The notes under the pieces were generated by a model. It searched no databases and had not been told where the DNA came from. It saw only the letters and a list, made by a program, of their open reading frames with translations. Below, one piece after another: positions 1 to 7,601 of a stretch of 23,504 nt of DNA. Position 1 is the stretch's first letter, and every line of letters starts with the position of its first letter. The position numbers and the translations under genes were made by a program. Origin of the DNA: a virus; IMG/VR virus record IMGVR_UViG_3300017786_000149, positions 1 through 23,504 of that record; one strand, 5' to 3'.

Positions 1-103
1 AAGCCATCCAGCCGAAAGAGCCAAATACACATGCAAACAAAAGCATTTCAATACCATCGTGTGTAAGATAGTAATACTTTACTTTATTCCATAATTTTTT
101 CAT
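1..103 (-). CDS. Small membrane protein, 5' part only (runs off the left edge)
   Basis: An open frame starts at ATG 103-101 and stays open for 34 codons to the window edge. It begins MKKLWNKVKYYYLTHDG and continues into a hydrophobic stretch (IEMLLFACVFGSFGWMA) that looks like a membrane segment after a basic, positive-inside N-terminus. Its ATG overlaps the TGA of gp55 as ATGA, so translation is probably coupled to gp55. I do not recognise a family, and only the N-terminus is visible. The coupling and the basic-then-hydrophobic pattern make a real gene more likely than chance. Confidence 0.5.
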   Translation of the reverse strand, partial: MKKLWNKVKYYYLTHDGIEMLLFACVFGSFGWMA

Positions 104-699
104 TTTAAAAAGTCCGATAAATCTGAGTCTGCTTTTACTTTACGCTTCTTTTTCTTTTTATCTTCGTCGTATAACTCTTTAACTTCAACATCAACATGTC
201 TTACTTTTTCAATACGATCACGAAGTGTATCAACAAACGCTCCGACTACTTGCTGAGACATGTCATCGCCATGTACATTATCAACAAAATTTTCAATGCC
301 AGATTTTGTTAAATACTTGAGTTTAATATCCTGCTGTTTCTTTTCTTTTGCAATACGTCGAAGAAATGCGTACCAAGTAATTTGAGTAAAATAAGCAAAT
401 GCGTTTGGTTTGCCAGTTCTTGTTGCTGCTTCAAGATTGTAGTTCTCAATAGCCTTCAAACAATTTTCAACAGCATCCATTACCATTTCTTCGCGATATG
501 TGTAGCGAATAAAGTTAGATTTGTGAGACAAACCCTCAGCTATTCGTAAGAAACAGCTGGCAATATAGTCAGGTACAATGGGAAGTTGTTGTTGTTCATT
601 TTTCTTAGCTTCTTGTACTGTTGTAACATAGTCAACAACAGCCTGAGAAAACTCGGCATTATTTACATAGTGTATGCTTGCGCGTTTTGTGCGTGCCAT
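100..699 (-). CDS. gp55: Late-transcription sigma factor gp55
   Basis: T4 gp55 is a minimal sigma factor that binds host RNA polymerase and directs it to the late -10 element TATAAATA, with activation by the sliding clamp gp45. The 199-residue protein (T4: 185) has the gp55 core: FIRYTYREEMVMDAVENCLK near residues 63-82, then NAFAYFTQITWYAFLRRIAKEKK near 99-121, corresponding to sigma region 2. A lysine-rich stretch (181-189) precedes a short acidic-hydrophobic end, DLSDFLK, like the clamp-binding tail of T4 gp55. I chose ATG 699 because AAAGGAGG sits about five bases upstream; an earlier in-frame TTG at 726 lies upstream of that site. A sigma70-like promoter lies immediately upstream. Five TATAAATA boxes in the window are its expected targets. 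Confidence 0.93.
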   Translation of the reverse strand: MARTKRASIHYVNNAEFSQAVVDYVTTVQEAKKNEQQQLPIVPDYIASCFLRIAEGLSHKSNFIRYTYREEMVMDAVENCLKAIENYNLEAATRTGKPNAFAYFTQITWYAFLRRIAKEKKQQDIKLKYLTKSGIENFVDNVHGDDMSQQVVGAFVDTLRDRIEKVRHVDVEVKELYDEDKKKKKRKVKADSDLSDFLK

Positions 700-725
700 G
701 TCGCCTCCTTTAATTATATAGATCA

Positions 726-754
726 ATTATATACTAATTTGCTGTAATTGTACA
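726..754 (-). promoter_or_regulatory. Sigma70-type promoter for gp55
   Basis: On the minus strand there is a -35 hexamer TGTACA (749-754, 4 of 6 to consensus), a 17-base spacer and a perfect TATAAT -10 (726-731). The predicted start is near 718, giving a leader of about 20 bases that contains the AAAGGAGG ribosome site of gp55. Host-type recognition makes sense because the late sigma factor must be made before late transcription starts. The assignment rests on motif and spacing only. Confidence 0.6.
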
Positions 755-846
755 CCCTATAATTTTATTCTTAATGTGAAAAATAGTGGTGTACTTTTCC
801 GGAGAATATGGTATAATAATATTAAGGTTTTTCCGGTAGGGAGATA

Positions 847-1485
847 CTACTCTTCGAGTGTTTTATACTGCCACTCATCTGTATGTCCAACAGACCATTT
901 TGGTTCTGTTTCTACACGATAGTTTTGAGTACATACTTTAAAGTCTGGCGTTTTTAGCTTCGAAGGAATTAAACTACTATCTCGCCAGATTACGCGGTTG
1001 TTTGGTTGTGCAGCAAACTGTCCGTTATCTAAGCGAATAACGTTAAACGATTTATGCTCCGGATCGTGTTCAGAAAAATTAGTATCTAAAAGAGAATGAT
1101 CCTGATGACAATTATCGATAGTAAATTCATATTCTCCTGTATGCATTTTTCTATCTTTACCGAAAAATTCACAATTAGATAGAAGAGGTTTTTGCGTGAC
1201 AGTTAAGTAATAATCAAAGCAATCCCAAAGTTGCAAAACATCAAGAGGAAGTAGATCATCAGGATTGTAGTCATCTTTCCATAAAAAAGCAGATATAGGA
1301 AGTTTGTCATATAAAGCTCCGTATTCTGTAAGAAGAGTTTCAAAGTAAAGTGCTTTTCCTGTTATTGATTTAGCTGATACCCATATGCCCGGCGTGAGCT
1401 CACCGTGGCCTGTTTCTAAATCGTATAGGTATTCTTTTCTAACGTATACTGGTGTAGGTGGAAGGGGATGTATTAAAAAAGCCAT
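847..1485 (-). CDS. Conserved T4-like phage protein of unknown function
   Basis: 212 residues, soluble, with no signal peptide or membrane segment. It begins MAFLIHPLPPTPVYVRKEYL and is rich in aromatic residues and Asp throughout, with several Trp (for example FLWKDDY, LQLWDCFDYY). The N-terminus resembles, from memory, a protein conserved in marine T4-like phages, but I cannot name a function. Its ATG overlaps the TAA of the upstream gene as TAATG, so the two are probably translated together. It lies at the end of the uvsY-uvsW operon, which suggests but does not prove a replication or recombination setting. Confidence 0.75.
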   Translation of the reverse strand: MAFLIHPLPPTPVYVRKEYLYDLETGHGELTPGIWVSAKSITGKALYFETLLTEYGALYDKLPISAFLWKDDYNPDDLLPLDVLQLWDCFDYYLTVTQKPLLSNCEFFGKDRKMHTGEYEFTIDNCHQDHSLLDTNFSEHDPEHKSFNVIRLDNGQFAAQPNNRVIWRDSSLIPSKLKTPDFKVCTQNYRVETEPKWSVGHTDEWQYKTLEE

Positions 1486-1958
1486 TAGTGCATTGTCGTC
1501 CGTGGTTTAAATTGAATTACATTTGCTTCATTCGAATCAGAACTATTTTCATCTAAAGATTCTAGTTTTGCATCGATGAAGGCATCCATTTCTTCTTCTG
1601 AAAGCTCAGATATATCGTCTGCTAGTTCTGATATATCAACTCCGCTTGATTTAAGTTTATTTATCTTGTCAGTTTCAATTAAAGAAGCAGCGTAATGATG
1701 CATCACTGTAGAAGAAGGAGTGGTTTCAGATATAACATGCACTCCATTTAGCACAGATAATTCGCTTAAGTCATCTTGAAATGTTACCCAAGGTTTAAAG
1801 GTATAATATCTGACACTGTTTTCATAATCATCTACAGCGATAATTCTCATGCATCTACGAACAAGAATCTCTGCACTTTCGTCATCAGAGTATTGTACAA
1901 CTTCGCATATGATTTCATCATTATTAGTTAGTTTTAACTGTTTAATATCAAGTGTCAT
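1485..1958 (-). CDS. Conserved phage protein with possible Lsm/Hfq-like N-terminal domain
   Basis: 157 residues. The first 75 or so (LKLTNNDEIICEVVQYSD, then ILVRRCMRII, then YYTFKPWVTF and VLNGVHVISE) read like a small beta-barrel of the Sm/Lsm type: a strand with a polar turn, an Ile/Val-rich bent strand, a variable acidic loop, then more strands. That is inference from the pattern, not a database match. Residues 100-150 are acidic and Ser/Glu-rich (ELADDISELSEEEMD) and probably disordered or helical. The start overlaps the end of uvsW by 11 bases and the stop overlaps the next gene, so it belongs to the uvsY-uvsW operon. An RNA- or DNA-binding role would fit but is not shown. Confidence 0.72.
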   Translation of the reverse strand: MTLDIKQLKLTNNDEIICEVVQYSDDESAEILVRRCMRIIAVDDYENSVRYYTFKPWVTFQDDLSELSVLNGVHVISETTPSSTVMHHYAASLIETDKINKLKSSGVDISELADDISELSEEEMDAFIDAKLESLDENSSDSNEANVIQFKPRTTMH

Positions 1959-3441
1959 TTTTTAAATTTATCTTTACTGTTTTAAACGTAAAATTTTCTT
2001 TTTTATACATTTTTAATCTCTCAATAGAGTGTAAGAACGCGAAGTTTTTACGAGCTCTCCATGATAAATTATCTATAATATCATACAAGTTAGTCGTTCT
2101 ACCATCATCGCTTTTTCGTAATCCTCTACCAATACTTTGTAATACTCTTATTTGTGATTTACTTGGTGATGCAAATATGATATTATGAAGGTTCTTAATA
2201 TTAATACCAGTACTAAATGTTCCTAGCGATGCAACTATGATAGCATCATCTTGTTTTTCTACAATAGCTCTGATAGCTTCTCTATCTTCAGTGTCTGTTG
2301 ATCCAGAAACGAAAAATACCTTTCTACCTTTATCAACTTTATTATCTATAACGTCGAATAAAACTTTCCCGTGCTTTTCTACAAATTGAAATAGCACTAG
2401 TGTATTACCTTTTAGATCTACTGAAAGATTAGCTATAAACTGATTTCGTTTCTGGTGTGTAACAATAAAATCTATTTCTTGTTGATAGGTTTGTTTGCCA
2501 AATGATTTTCTAAACTTCTCGTCGTATAAAAGCTCGACTCTCCTAATATCAAGTTTTGCGAGAGTATTGTTATCTTGTAAGGTTTTTGTTGTGGTAACGC
2601 GGTATATTTTACCGAATAAACCTTGGAGTACGAGTTCATGTGTTTGAGCTCCATCTAATGTGCCGGTAGTTCCAAATCTATATTCAGCATCGCATGCTTT
2701 ATTCATAATAGACATAAGTGATTTAGACTTGAAGCCATGACACTCATCGCCAATTACCATGCCAAATTGTTGAAACCATTGTTTAGGCAATTTATAAATC
2801 GATTGCCATGTACTGATTATAACATTTTTCGAAGTATTTTTATCTTTGCCGGAATAAATCCTATGACATTCGTTTTCAGTATCCATTCCGTACTGTGCGA
2901 AGTCATTATGCATTTGTTCAACAAGCGAAGTGGTTGGCACAATAACTAATATTTTCTTATTGATTGATAAAAGATCTAAATAATATTGTATAAGAACATA
3001 TATAATTAGAGATTTGCCAGATCCAGTTGGTGACAGCAGTATTCCTCGTTTGCGGTGCAAACCGGTTGCTACTGCATCAAACTGGTAATCTCTTATTTCA
3101 AATGGAAGATTTAACGAAGTGATGTAATCGTATAATTCATTTATATTAAGAGTATTGCAATCGTCAGGCTTGCCATAAAATTTCGAATCTTCTACTAGTA
3201 GTTCATACTCGCGGTGTTCACAGAATTTTAGCAGATGGCTAAATAATCCAGCTGGCAATTCTTGAGTAGACATCGCAAAAAGACGTATTCTACCATCCCA
3301 AAGCTTATTTCGAAATGCTGGCATGAATTTATAACCAGGCACAAAAAAACTAAAAAACTCGTTTAGTTCTTGAGCTGTACCTAAGTCACAGTCTACATGC
3401 ATAAATGCATAATTTAGTAACCTGACTCGAATTGTTTCCAT
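1948..3441 (-). CDS. uvsW: UvsW-type superfamily 2 helicase
   Basis: 497 residues, close to T4 UvsW (about 500). T4 UvsW unwinds R-loops and branched DNA and supports recombination-dependent replication. Visible motifs: Q-motif-like IRDYQ (116-120), Walker A SPTGSGKS (137-144), motif Ia VIVPTTSLVEQ (167-175), motif II DECH (232-235, Cys where DEAH is common), motif III GTTGTL (257-262), motifs IV/V near VLFQFVEKH and SLGTFSTGINI (405-415), and motif VI QSIGRGLRK (435-443). The first 90 residues match the small N-terminal domain of UvsW. It begins 28 bases inside the end of uvsY with no clear ribosome site, so it is likely translationally coupled to uvsY. Confidence 0.93.
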   Translation of the reverse strand: METIRVRLLNYAFMHVDCDLGTAQELNEFFSFFVPGYKFMPAFRNKLWDGRIRLFAMSTQELPAGLFSHLLKFCEHREYELLVEDSKFYGKPDDCNTLNINELYDYITSLNLPFEIRDYQFDAVATGLHRKRGILLSPTGSGKSLIIYVLIQYYLDLLSINKKILVIVPTTSLVEQMHNDFAQYGMDTENECHRIYSGKDKNTSKNVIISTWQSIYKLPKQWFQQFGMVIGDECHGFKSKSLMSIMNKACDAEYRFGTTGTLDGAQTHELVLQGLFGKIYRVTTTKTLQDNNTLAKLDIRRVELLYDEKFRKSFGKQTYQQEIDFIVTHQKRNQFIANLSVDLKGNTLVLFQFVEKHGKVLFDVIDNKVDKGRKVFFVSGSTDTEDREAIRAIVEKQDDAIIVASLGTFSTGINIKNLHNIIFASPSKSQIRVLQSIGRGLRKSDDGRTTNLYDIIDNLSWRARKNFAFLHSIERLKMYKKENFTFKTVKINLKNDT

Positions 3442-3860
3442 TTAATTATATTTGATATCGTCTGATGACGCCAGTTAAGATTGTTAATTATGTCTGTTAA
3501 TGTATCTATAACTGTCTTATAGTACTGTATTTTTTCTTCAGATTTCTGAATTTCAGGATCGCTATCATAATAATAATCAAGCTCACCTTTAAGTATTTTA
3601 AGACCGTTAAAAGGATCAACTTCCCAACCAAGTTCCTGTAAGGTTTCATGATCCATCTTACCATTATAGTATAACCATTTCTGTTTTAATAAAGTTTTCT
3701 GTTGAAACTCGGCACGTTTTAGTTGGAGCTTATACGTTGAAAGAAGCTCCAGATATTTTGCATGTAAGAGAGGTTGTTCGCGTGAGGATTTATCGAGTTC
3801 GTTTGAATCGATAATGCAGTCTTTTGCCCACATTTCGTGGATGGATTTCAAATCAATCAT
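3414..3860 (-). CDS. uvsY: UvsY recombination mediator
   Basis: 148 residues (T4 UvsY 137). UvsY loads the UvsX recombinase on gp32-covered single-stranded DNA. The sequence keeps the family pattern: an N-terminal helix (LKSIHEMWAKD), LHAKYLELLSTYKLQLKRAE (32-51), QKWLYYNGK, then LKGELDYYYDSDPEIQKSEEKIQYYKTVID and a C-terminal helix ending in SNIIKWKQFESG. It is mostly helical and strongly charged. GGAG lies about six bases before ATG 3860. It is the first gene after an extended -10 promoter and overlaps uvsW, so the two form a recombination operon. No UvsX gene is seen in this window. Confidence 0.9.
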   Translation of the reverse strand: MIDLKSIHEMWAKDCIIDSNELDKSSREQPLLHAKYLELLSTYKLQLKRAEFQQKTLLKQKWLYYNGKMDHETLQELGWEVDPFNGLKILKGELDYYYDSDPEIQKSEEKIQYYKTVIDTLTDIINNLNWRHQTISNIIKWKQFESGY

Positions 3861-3884
3861 AATATACTCCAGATATAATTATAT

Positions 3885-3913
3885 ATTATATCATAGAATG
3901 CAGTAAAAGTAAA
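3885..3913 (-). promoter_or_regulatory. Extended -10 sigma70-type promoter for uvsY-uvsW
   Basis: On the minus strand: TTTACT (3908-3913, 4 of 6 to the -35 consensus), a 17-base spacer, and TATAAT (3885-3890) preceded by TG with a one-base gap, the extended -10 form. The predicted start is about 20 bases before ATG 3860. It fills the only gap between the fibre cassette and the recombination genes, so uvsY and uvsW can be expressed independently of late transcription. Confidence 0.72.
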
Positions 3914-3916
3914 CTA

Positions 3917-4255
3917 CTATTCCCATCTTTGTTCGTCTTCATTCCAGCTGTAATCATTTCCATCACTTGGATATGCAACAGGAGATTCCCATACCCAATC
4001 GGAATCATTTAATGTCCATGAATTATATGGCTGAGGTGCATAAAAAACATCAGCAGTTCTATCATAGTTCCAATCTACACCTGCAAAATTTTGTCTTAAT
4101 GGAGTACCACCTTGAGTGTGAACACCATTTATAGTATTATAAGAAGTCTGTAACCATTCACCAGGACTTGTGTCGACAAAATTGTCAATAAATTCTTGTT
4201 CAGCAACAATTACTTTTACAACTTTACCATTCAATACTTTAGCAAAATGTGCCAT
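3917..4255 (-). CDS. Small tail-fibre-region protein, conserved in marine phages
   Basis: 112 residues from ATG 4255 (MAHFAKVLNGKVVKVIVAEQ). I chose this start, not an upstream in-frame codon inside the preceding gene, because the family begins here and GAGGT lies shortly upstream, two bases after the previous stop. Recognisable elements are IVAEQEFIDN, WLQTSYNT, NFAGVDWNYD, and a Trp/Pro/Tyr-rich end (APQPYNSWTLND, then WVWESPVAYP, DGNDYSWNEDEQRWE). Proteins of this type occur widely beside phage tail-fibre genes, but their biochemical role is unknown to me. It is the last gene of the adhesin cassette, directly behind a polyglycine fibre gene. Confidence 0.8.
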   Translation of the reverse strand: MAHFAKVLNGKVVKVIVAEQEFIDNFVDTSPGEWLQTSYNTINGVHTQGGTPLRQNFAGVDWNYDRTADVFYAPQPYNSWTLNDSDWVWESPVAYPSDGNDYSWNEDEQRWE

Positions 4256-4257
4256 GA

Positions 4258-5394
4258 TTATACCTCGTATCTTATAATAACAACGCCTGATCCACCTGCA
4301 GCAGCTGCACCAGCGTTCCATGCTGATGAACCACCTCCACCACCGCCAGTGTTTGCTGTTCCAGCAGTCATACCAGTATTTGATGTAGTATATCCACCAC
4401 CAGTTCCACCACCACCAGAGCCACCAGCAGCGTTATAACCAGTTGTGTATGTACCGCCTCCTCCGCCGCCGCCTCTTGCAGTAGAAGTTCCATCTATTAT
4501 CGAAGTTACACCATTTCCACCAGCGCCACCTGCTGCATTTGTATGATCAGTACCTGTGGCATTTGCACCCACACCACCAGCGCCTCCGCCTCCTCCACCG
4601 GCATGTGTATTTGTGCCTGGCACTGTGCCTCCGCCATATCCTTGTCCAGCGGTTCCAGATGAAGGCCCTAATACACTACTTCCAGCTCCATTTCCACCAC
4701 CAGATCCTCCGTTTGCACCCTGTCTATTTGTATTCCATGATCCTCCTCCACCGCCACCGATAGAGGTAATGCTATTAAACACTGAATCATTACCATTTGT
4801 GCCTCTAGCGGAACCACCATTATTACCGCCTGGACTTCCAGCACCACCTGCTCCAACGGTAACTGTATATGCACCAGGAATTACTCCAATAGCACTTTCA
4901 GCAACTCCTCCTCCACCAGATGATGAACCGGTGACATTGCTTCTGTATCCACCTGCACCTCCACCAGCAGAGTGCTGAGCACCTCCTCCTCCACCACCAG
5001 CGATGACAAGATACTCAACATCCAATGTTCCATCACCGCTTACAGTAAATGTTCCTGATGATGTAAAGGTATGAACACTATAGAGTTTACCATTTATTGT
5101 AGCAGTAGTTTGGGTTCCACCTAATGCACTAGCACTTCTTCTTTTTGCAATTCTTTTGTATGTATCAGCTGTCCACGTTTTTAATTCTTCATTTGTAGTA
5201 TCATAAAGAATAGTACCACCAGCAGCACTATCTAAGGATAATGCAGCAACTTCTGCAGAATCTAATCTAGGCACTTTTATTCCGGAATTAGATACACCTG
5301 TTAAGGATAAAACAGTGGCAGAATCTACTCCACCACCGCCACCAGTACCAAGTGAGGATCCTAAATTTGTAGCAATGTCGCGTGAACGGCTCAT
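4258..5394 (-). CDS. Polyglycine-rich tail fibre/adhesin protein A
   Basis: 378 residues. The N-terminal 60 residues hold the module GGGGGVDSATVLSLTGV and two DSA turns. Residues 60-85 read ILYDTTNEELKTWTADTYKRI, typical of phage fibre proteins. From 105 comes a beta-rich lead-in (HTFTSSGTFTVSGDGTLDVEYLVIAGGGG). Residues 133-370 are a glycine-rich domain with many GGGGGG runs, ending GVVIIRYEV. Such domains form polyglycine II sheets in receptor-binding phage proteins such as Salmonella phage S16 gp38, with specificity in the loops between glycine runs; applying this here is inference. The opposite strand carries long proline-rich frames that are only complements of the glycine codons. It is preceded by another cassette gene eight bases upstream and followed by a small gene two bases downstream. 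Confidence 0.85.
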   Translation of the reverse strand: MSRSRDIATNLGSSLGTGGGGGVDSATVLSLTGVSNSGIKVPRLDSAEVAALSLDSAAGGTILYDTTNEELKTWTADTYKRIAKRRSASALGGTQTTATINGKLYSVHTFTSSGTFTVSGDGTLDVEYLVIAGGGGGGAQHSAGGGAGGYRSNVTGSSSGGGGVAESAIGVIPGAYTVTVGAGGAGSPGGNNGGSARGTNGNDSVFNSITSIGGGGGGSWNTNRQGANGGSGGGNGAGSSVLGPSSGTAGQGYGGGTVPGTNTHAGGGGGGAGGVGANATGTDHTNAAGGAGGNGVTSIIDGTSTARGGGGGGGTYTTGYNAAGGSGGGGTGGGYTTSNTGMTAGTANTGGGGGGSSAWNAGAAAAGGSGVVIIRYEV

Positions 5395-5402
5395 TTAATA
5401 TC

Positions 5403-5774
5403 CTATGCGTATGGTGAATCACCAAGTGTTGCAGTATCCCATGCAGCTTTAAGTTCTGCAATGGTTGTTGCATCAGTAATTGCAGAAGCAGCAGGTGCAT
5501 CGCGAAGAGCAGTTTTCTTTGTTGCAGCTGCAGCTTTTGCAGTTGCATCATCGTCTTCGATAGCACGCATATACTTTACGTCTTCTACTTCCAATAGAGG
5601 TTTACGAACCTCACGAATCTTATCTTTGAATAATACTTTTGCGGCATCCAGGTCTTCACTGATTACATCACCAGACAAAGACCAAGCACCACGGAAATGA
5701 CGATCAGATGGCACAGTTACTGCACTTGCATCAGCCTGATTTCCATCCTTGTCAACGATATAAGTAGTTGCCAT
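5403..5774 (-). CDS. Small tail-associated protein, phage family of unknown function
   Basis: 123 residues, beginning MATTYIVDKDGNQADASAV. It contains VPSDRHFRGAWSLSG, IREVRKPLLEVEDVKYMRA and an Ala-rich helical end with ALRDAPAASAI and LKAAWDT. This layout is familiar from small proteins encoded beside tail fibres in many phages; the middle resembles DUF4376-like sequences. Whether it is a structural part or an assembly chaperone cannot be told. AGGAG lies seven bases before the ATG, and a TATAAATA late promoter lies 27 bases upstream inside the end of the preceding gene. It therefore has its own late start within the cassette. Confidence 0.8.
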   Translation of the reverse strand: MATTYIVDKDGNQADASAVTVPSDRHFRGAWSLSGDVISEDLDAAKVLFKDKIREVRKPLLEVEDVKYMRAIEDDDATAKAAAATKKTALRDAPAASAITDATTIAELKAAWDTATLGDSPYA

Positions 5775-5783
5775 TTTAATCTC

Positions 5784-6245
5784 CTAAGCAGCTTCTTTAT
5801 TATTTATATTAGGATCTATCTTCCAAGCATTTCGCCACTCTCTCGTCTGAGGAAGTTGCTCTTTCTTACAGATGACCATCTTTGGTTTATTACCTTCATT
5901 CCATGTACGCCAAATGTGGTTTGGAATGTCTTTCATAATTAAATACTCAATCGCCTCTTCTTCACTCATAGGAGGCATAGGTTCTGTTTCGTGTAGCAGA
6001 TAACCGCGAGTATGTTTCTTAAATCCTGGCATTGCTTCATCTCTTGCAAGTTCGTGATATACCCATACAGGTGGAAGAATACCGCCATTCATTGCACATG
6101 CCATCCAATTTGGATCAGGCACAAGTATACTTGCTGGTTCATCAACGTTATGCTCAAACACAACCCGATAGTCTGACTGATGTGGTTCAAGGTTTTCTTT
6201 TGCCCAACATAGTCTGTCAAATAGTTTTAATTCTTTTAATTGCAT
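5784..6245 (-). CDS. Conserved hypothetical phage protein in the fibre cassette
   Basis: 153 residues, soluble, Trp- and Pro-rich. Notable segments are VPDPNWMACAMNGGILPPVW near residues 42-61, YHELARDEAMPGFKKH, EEEAIEYLIMKDIPNHIWR and TREWRNAWKID near the end. It resembles hypothetical proteins that accompany tail fibre genes in marine T4-like phages; I cannot give a function. Its start lies three bases after the stop of polyglycine protein B. Its last codons contain a TATAAATA late promoter for the next gene, so the 3' end serves both coding and promoter roles. Confidence 0.75.
   Translation of the reverse strand: MQLKELKLFDRLCWAKENLEPHQSDYRVVFEHNVDEPASILVPDPNWMACAMNGGILPPVWVYHELARDEAMPGFKKHTRGYLLHETEPMPPMSEEEAIEYLIMKDIPNHIWRTWNEGNKPKMVICKKEQLPQTREWRNAWKIDPNINNKEAA
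5801..5808 (-). promoter_or_regulatory. T4-type late promoter (TATAAATA) inside the fibre cassette
   Basis: An exact TATAAATA on the minus strand, overlapping the last codons of the gene at 5784-6245. The predicted transcript start is near 5795, giving a leader of about 21 bases with AGGAG before ATG 5774. It would add extra late expression for the last three cassette genes, including polyglycine protein A. Confidence 0.65.
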
Positions 6246-6248
6246 AAT

Positions 6249-7601
6249 TTATCCAGCCAATTTATATCTAATCATTAATACGCCTTGTGTGGCTAGCTGA
6301 GAAGTATTTCCGCCGCTGCCATCTCCACCCATTCCATATCCAGCTGAATCATGTCCTGTACCAGGACTACCACCAGTACCATTCACAACCACGCCACCAG
6401 AACCACCAGCACTATAGTAGGTTAATGTGCCAGTAAAGTTATCTTGTATGCCTGCTCCACCGTTACCGCCTACACGATATGCGCCGTTGGTACCTGCACC
6501 TCCAGCTCCTCCTCCGCCTCCTCCAGCGGCATTAGTATCTGATGATCCATCATCACCGCCAGTATTACCTTGTCCTGCAGTTGCACCGTATGGATTGCTA
6601 GAGGTGTTATTACCACCACCATTACCGCCAGATGAACCACCAGCTCCGCCTCTAGCTTCAGTATAAGGACTTGTTCCTGTACGTATACCTCCTCCGCCAC
6701 CGCCATCAGCAGTGAGATTTACTCCACCACCAGTCAATGTAGTATCACCACCAGACCAACGGCTAGAATAATCGCCTCCAGTTGCACTATTAACAGGCGC
6801 GCTTCTACTACCGCCAGCGCCAATCGTATATGTATATGTTCCTGCTGTTAATGCTGTAGATCCTTTCAAGAATCCACCGGCGCCACCTCCGCCACCTCCA
6901 TTGCTGCCACCATCACCTCCACCACCGATGATGATATACTCTGCACTATCGATATCTTGAGTTACAGTAAATGAACTACTACTATCAAATAAATGATAAC
7001 GCCATGTTTCAGTTCCATTTACAGTAATGGTTTCACTTAAAGCTTCTGTACCTTCCGCAATAAATCTAAATGCAAGTGCCGCAGTAGTAGTCGTACTAAT
7101 TACATGAGTACCATCAGTCGCGGTTGCTCTAAATTGAAAAATGCCCGCGCGGGTGACATTTGTACTTGGTTTAATAGTAAATCTACCGTTATCACTATCA
7201 ATAATAGTAAAACTACTATCTAATTGCTGAGGCGCAGACGGAGATAATTCATAATTATATTCTATAGGAAATCCTTCTTTATCAGCCGCGGCAGCAACTT
7301 CAATAACTTGTTGAGATCCATCTAATACTAAGCCAGTTGACGCAGCTAATGGGGTGTCCCAAGTTAGCGTCTCATTAGGGCCAGAATAAACTCTATCCCA
7401 TTCAGAACCATCCCAGTTAAATAATGCCTTTTTATCTAGCGTAAATGCAAGATCACCCGCAGTATTTCCTGATGTTGGAAGTGCTGCAGCGTTTGCATAT
7501 GATGTTGCTCCACCGCCACCTGATGCATTGTCAAGACTAGTAGACTTCACATCGCCAGTATTGGTAATCAGATTTGCGAGTAATCGAGTTTTACTAGCCA
7601 T
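6249..7601 (-). CDS. Polyglycine-rich tail fibre/adhesin protein B with Ig/cadherin-like domain
   Basis: 450 residues. The N-terminus MASKTRLLANLITNTG is shared in style with the gene at 8877-9170. Residues 47-75 (GDLAFTLDKKALFNWDGSEW) are a common fibre segment. Residues 105-180 (FPIEYNYELSPSAPQQL, FTIIDSDNGRFTI, AGIFQFRATATDG) read as an Ig- or cadherin-like beta-sandwich. Residues 200-225 repeat the lead-in seen in protein A (FTVTQDIDSAEYIIIGG), and 226-440 are glycine-rich, ending GVLMIRYKL. The ATG overlaps the TAA of the upstream gene (TAATG). A and B share their C-terminal design but differ in N-terminal domains, so they are probably two receptor-binding components. The role is inferred. 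Confidence 0.85.
   Translation of the reverse strand: MASKTRLLANLITNTGDVKSTSLDNASGGGGATSYANAAALPTSGNTAGDLAFTLDKKALFNWDGSEWDRVYSGPNETLTWDTPLAASTGLVLDGSQQVIEVAAAADKEGFPIEYNYELSPSAPQQLDSSFTIIDSDNGRFTIKPSTNVTRAGIFQFRATATDGTHVISTTTTAALAFRFIAEGTEALSETITVNGTETWRYHLFDSSSSFTVTQDIDSAEYIIIGGGGDGGSNGGGGGGAGGFLKGSTALTAGTYTYTIGAGGSRSAPVNSATGGDYSSRWSGGDTTLTGGGVNLTADGGGGGGIRTGTSPYTEARGGAGGSSGGNGGGNNTSSNPYGATAGQGNTGGDDGSSDTNAAGGGGGGAGGAGTNGAYRVGGNGGAGIQDNFTGTLTYYSAGGSGGVVVNGTGGSPGTGHDSAGYGMGGDGSGGNTSQLATQGVLMIRYKLAG

Noticed and set aside
700-726. Nine-residue N-terminal extension of gp55 from a TTG codon
   Set aside because: The strong AAAGGAGG site lies inside the extension, directly before ATG 699, and the extension does not fit the family.
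809-817. Extended -10-like TGGTATAAT on the plus strand
   Set aside because: No good -35 element and no plus-strand gene downstream; likely chance in AT-rich DNA, though an antisense RNA cannot be excluded.
799-836. Inverted repeat CCGGA...TCCGG with AT-rich loop, possible terminator
   Set aside because: About 8 bp with one G-T pair, a 22-base loop and no T-run on either strand; too weak. It also reads as a direct repeat of TTTTCCGG.
4196-4978. Long proline-rich open frames on the plus strand
   Set aside because: They are the complement of glycine codons in polyglycine protein A; no ribosome site, promoter or family similarity, and all convincing genes are on the minus strand.
6427-6666. 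Proline-rich plus-strand open frame
   Set aside because: Complement of the glycine-rich domain of polyglycine protein B.
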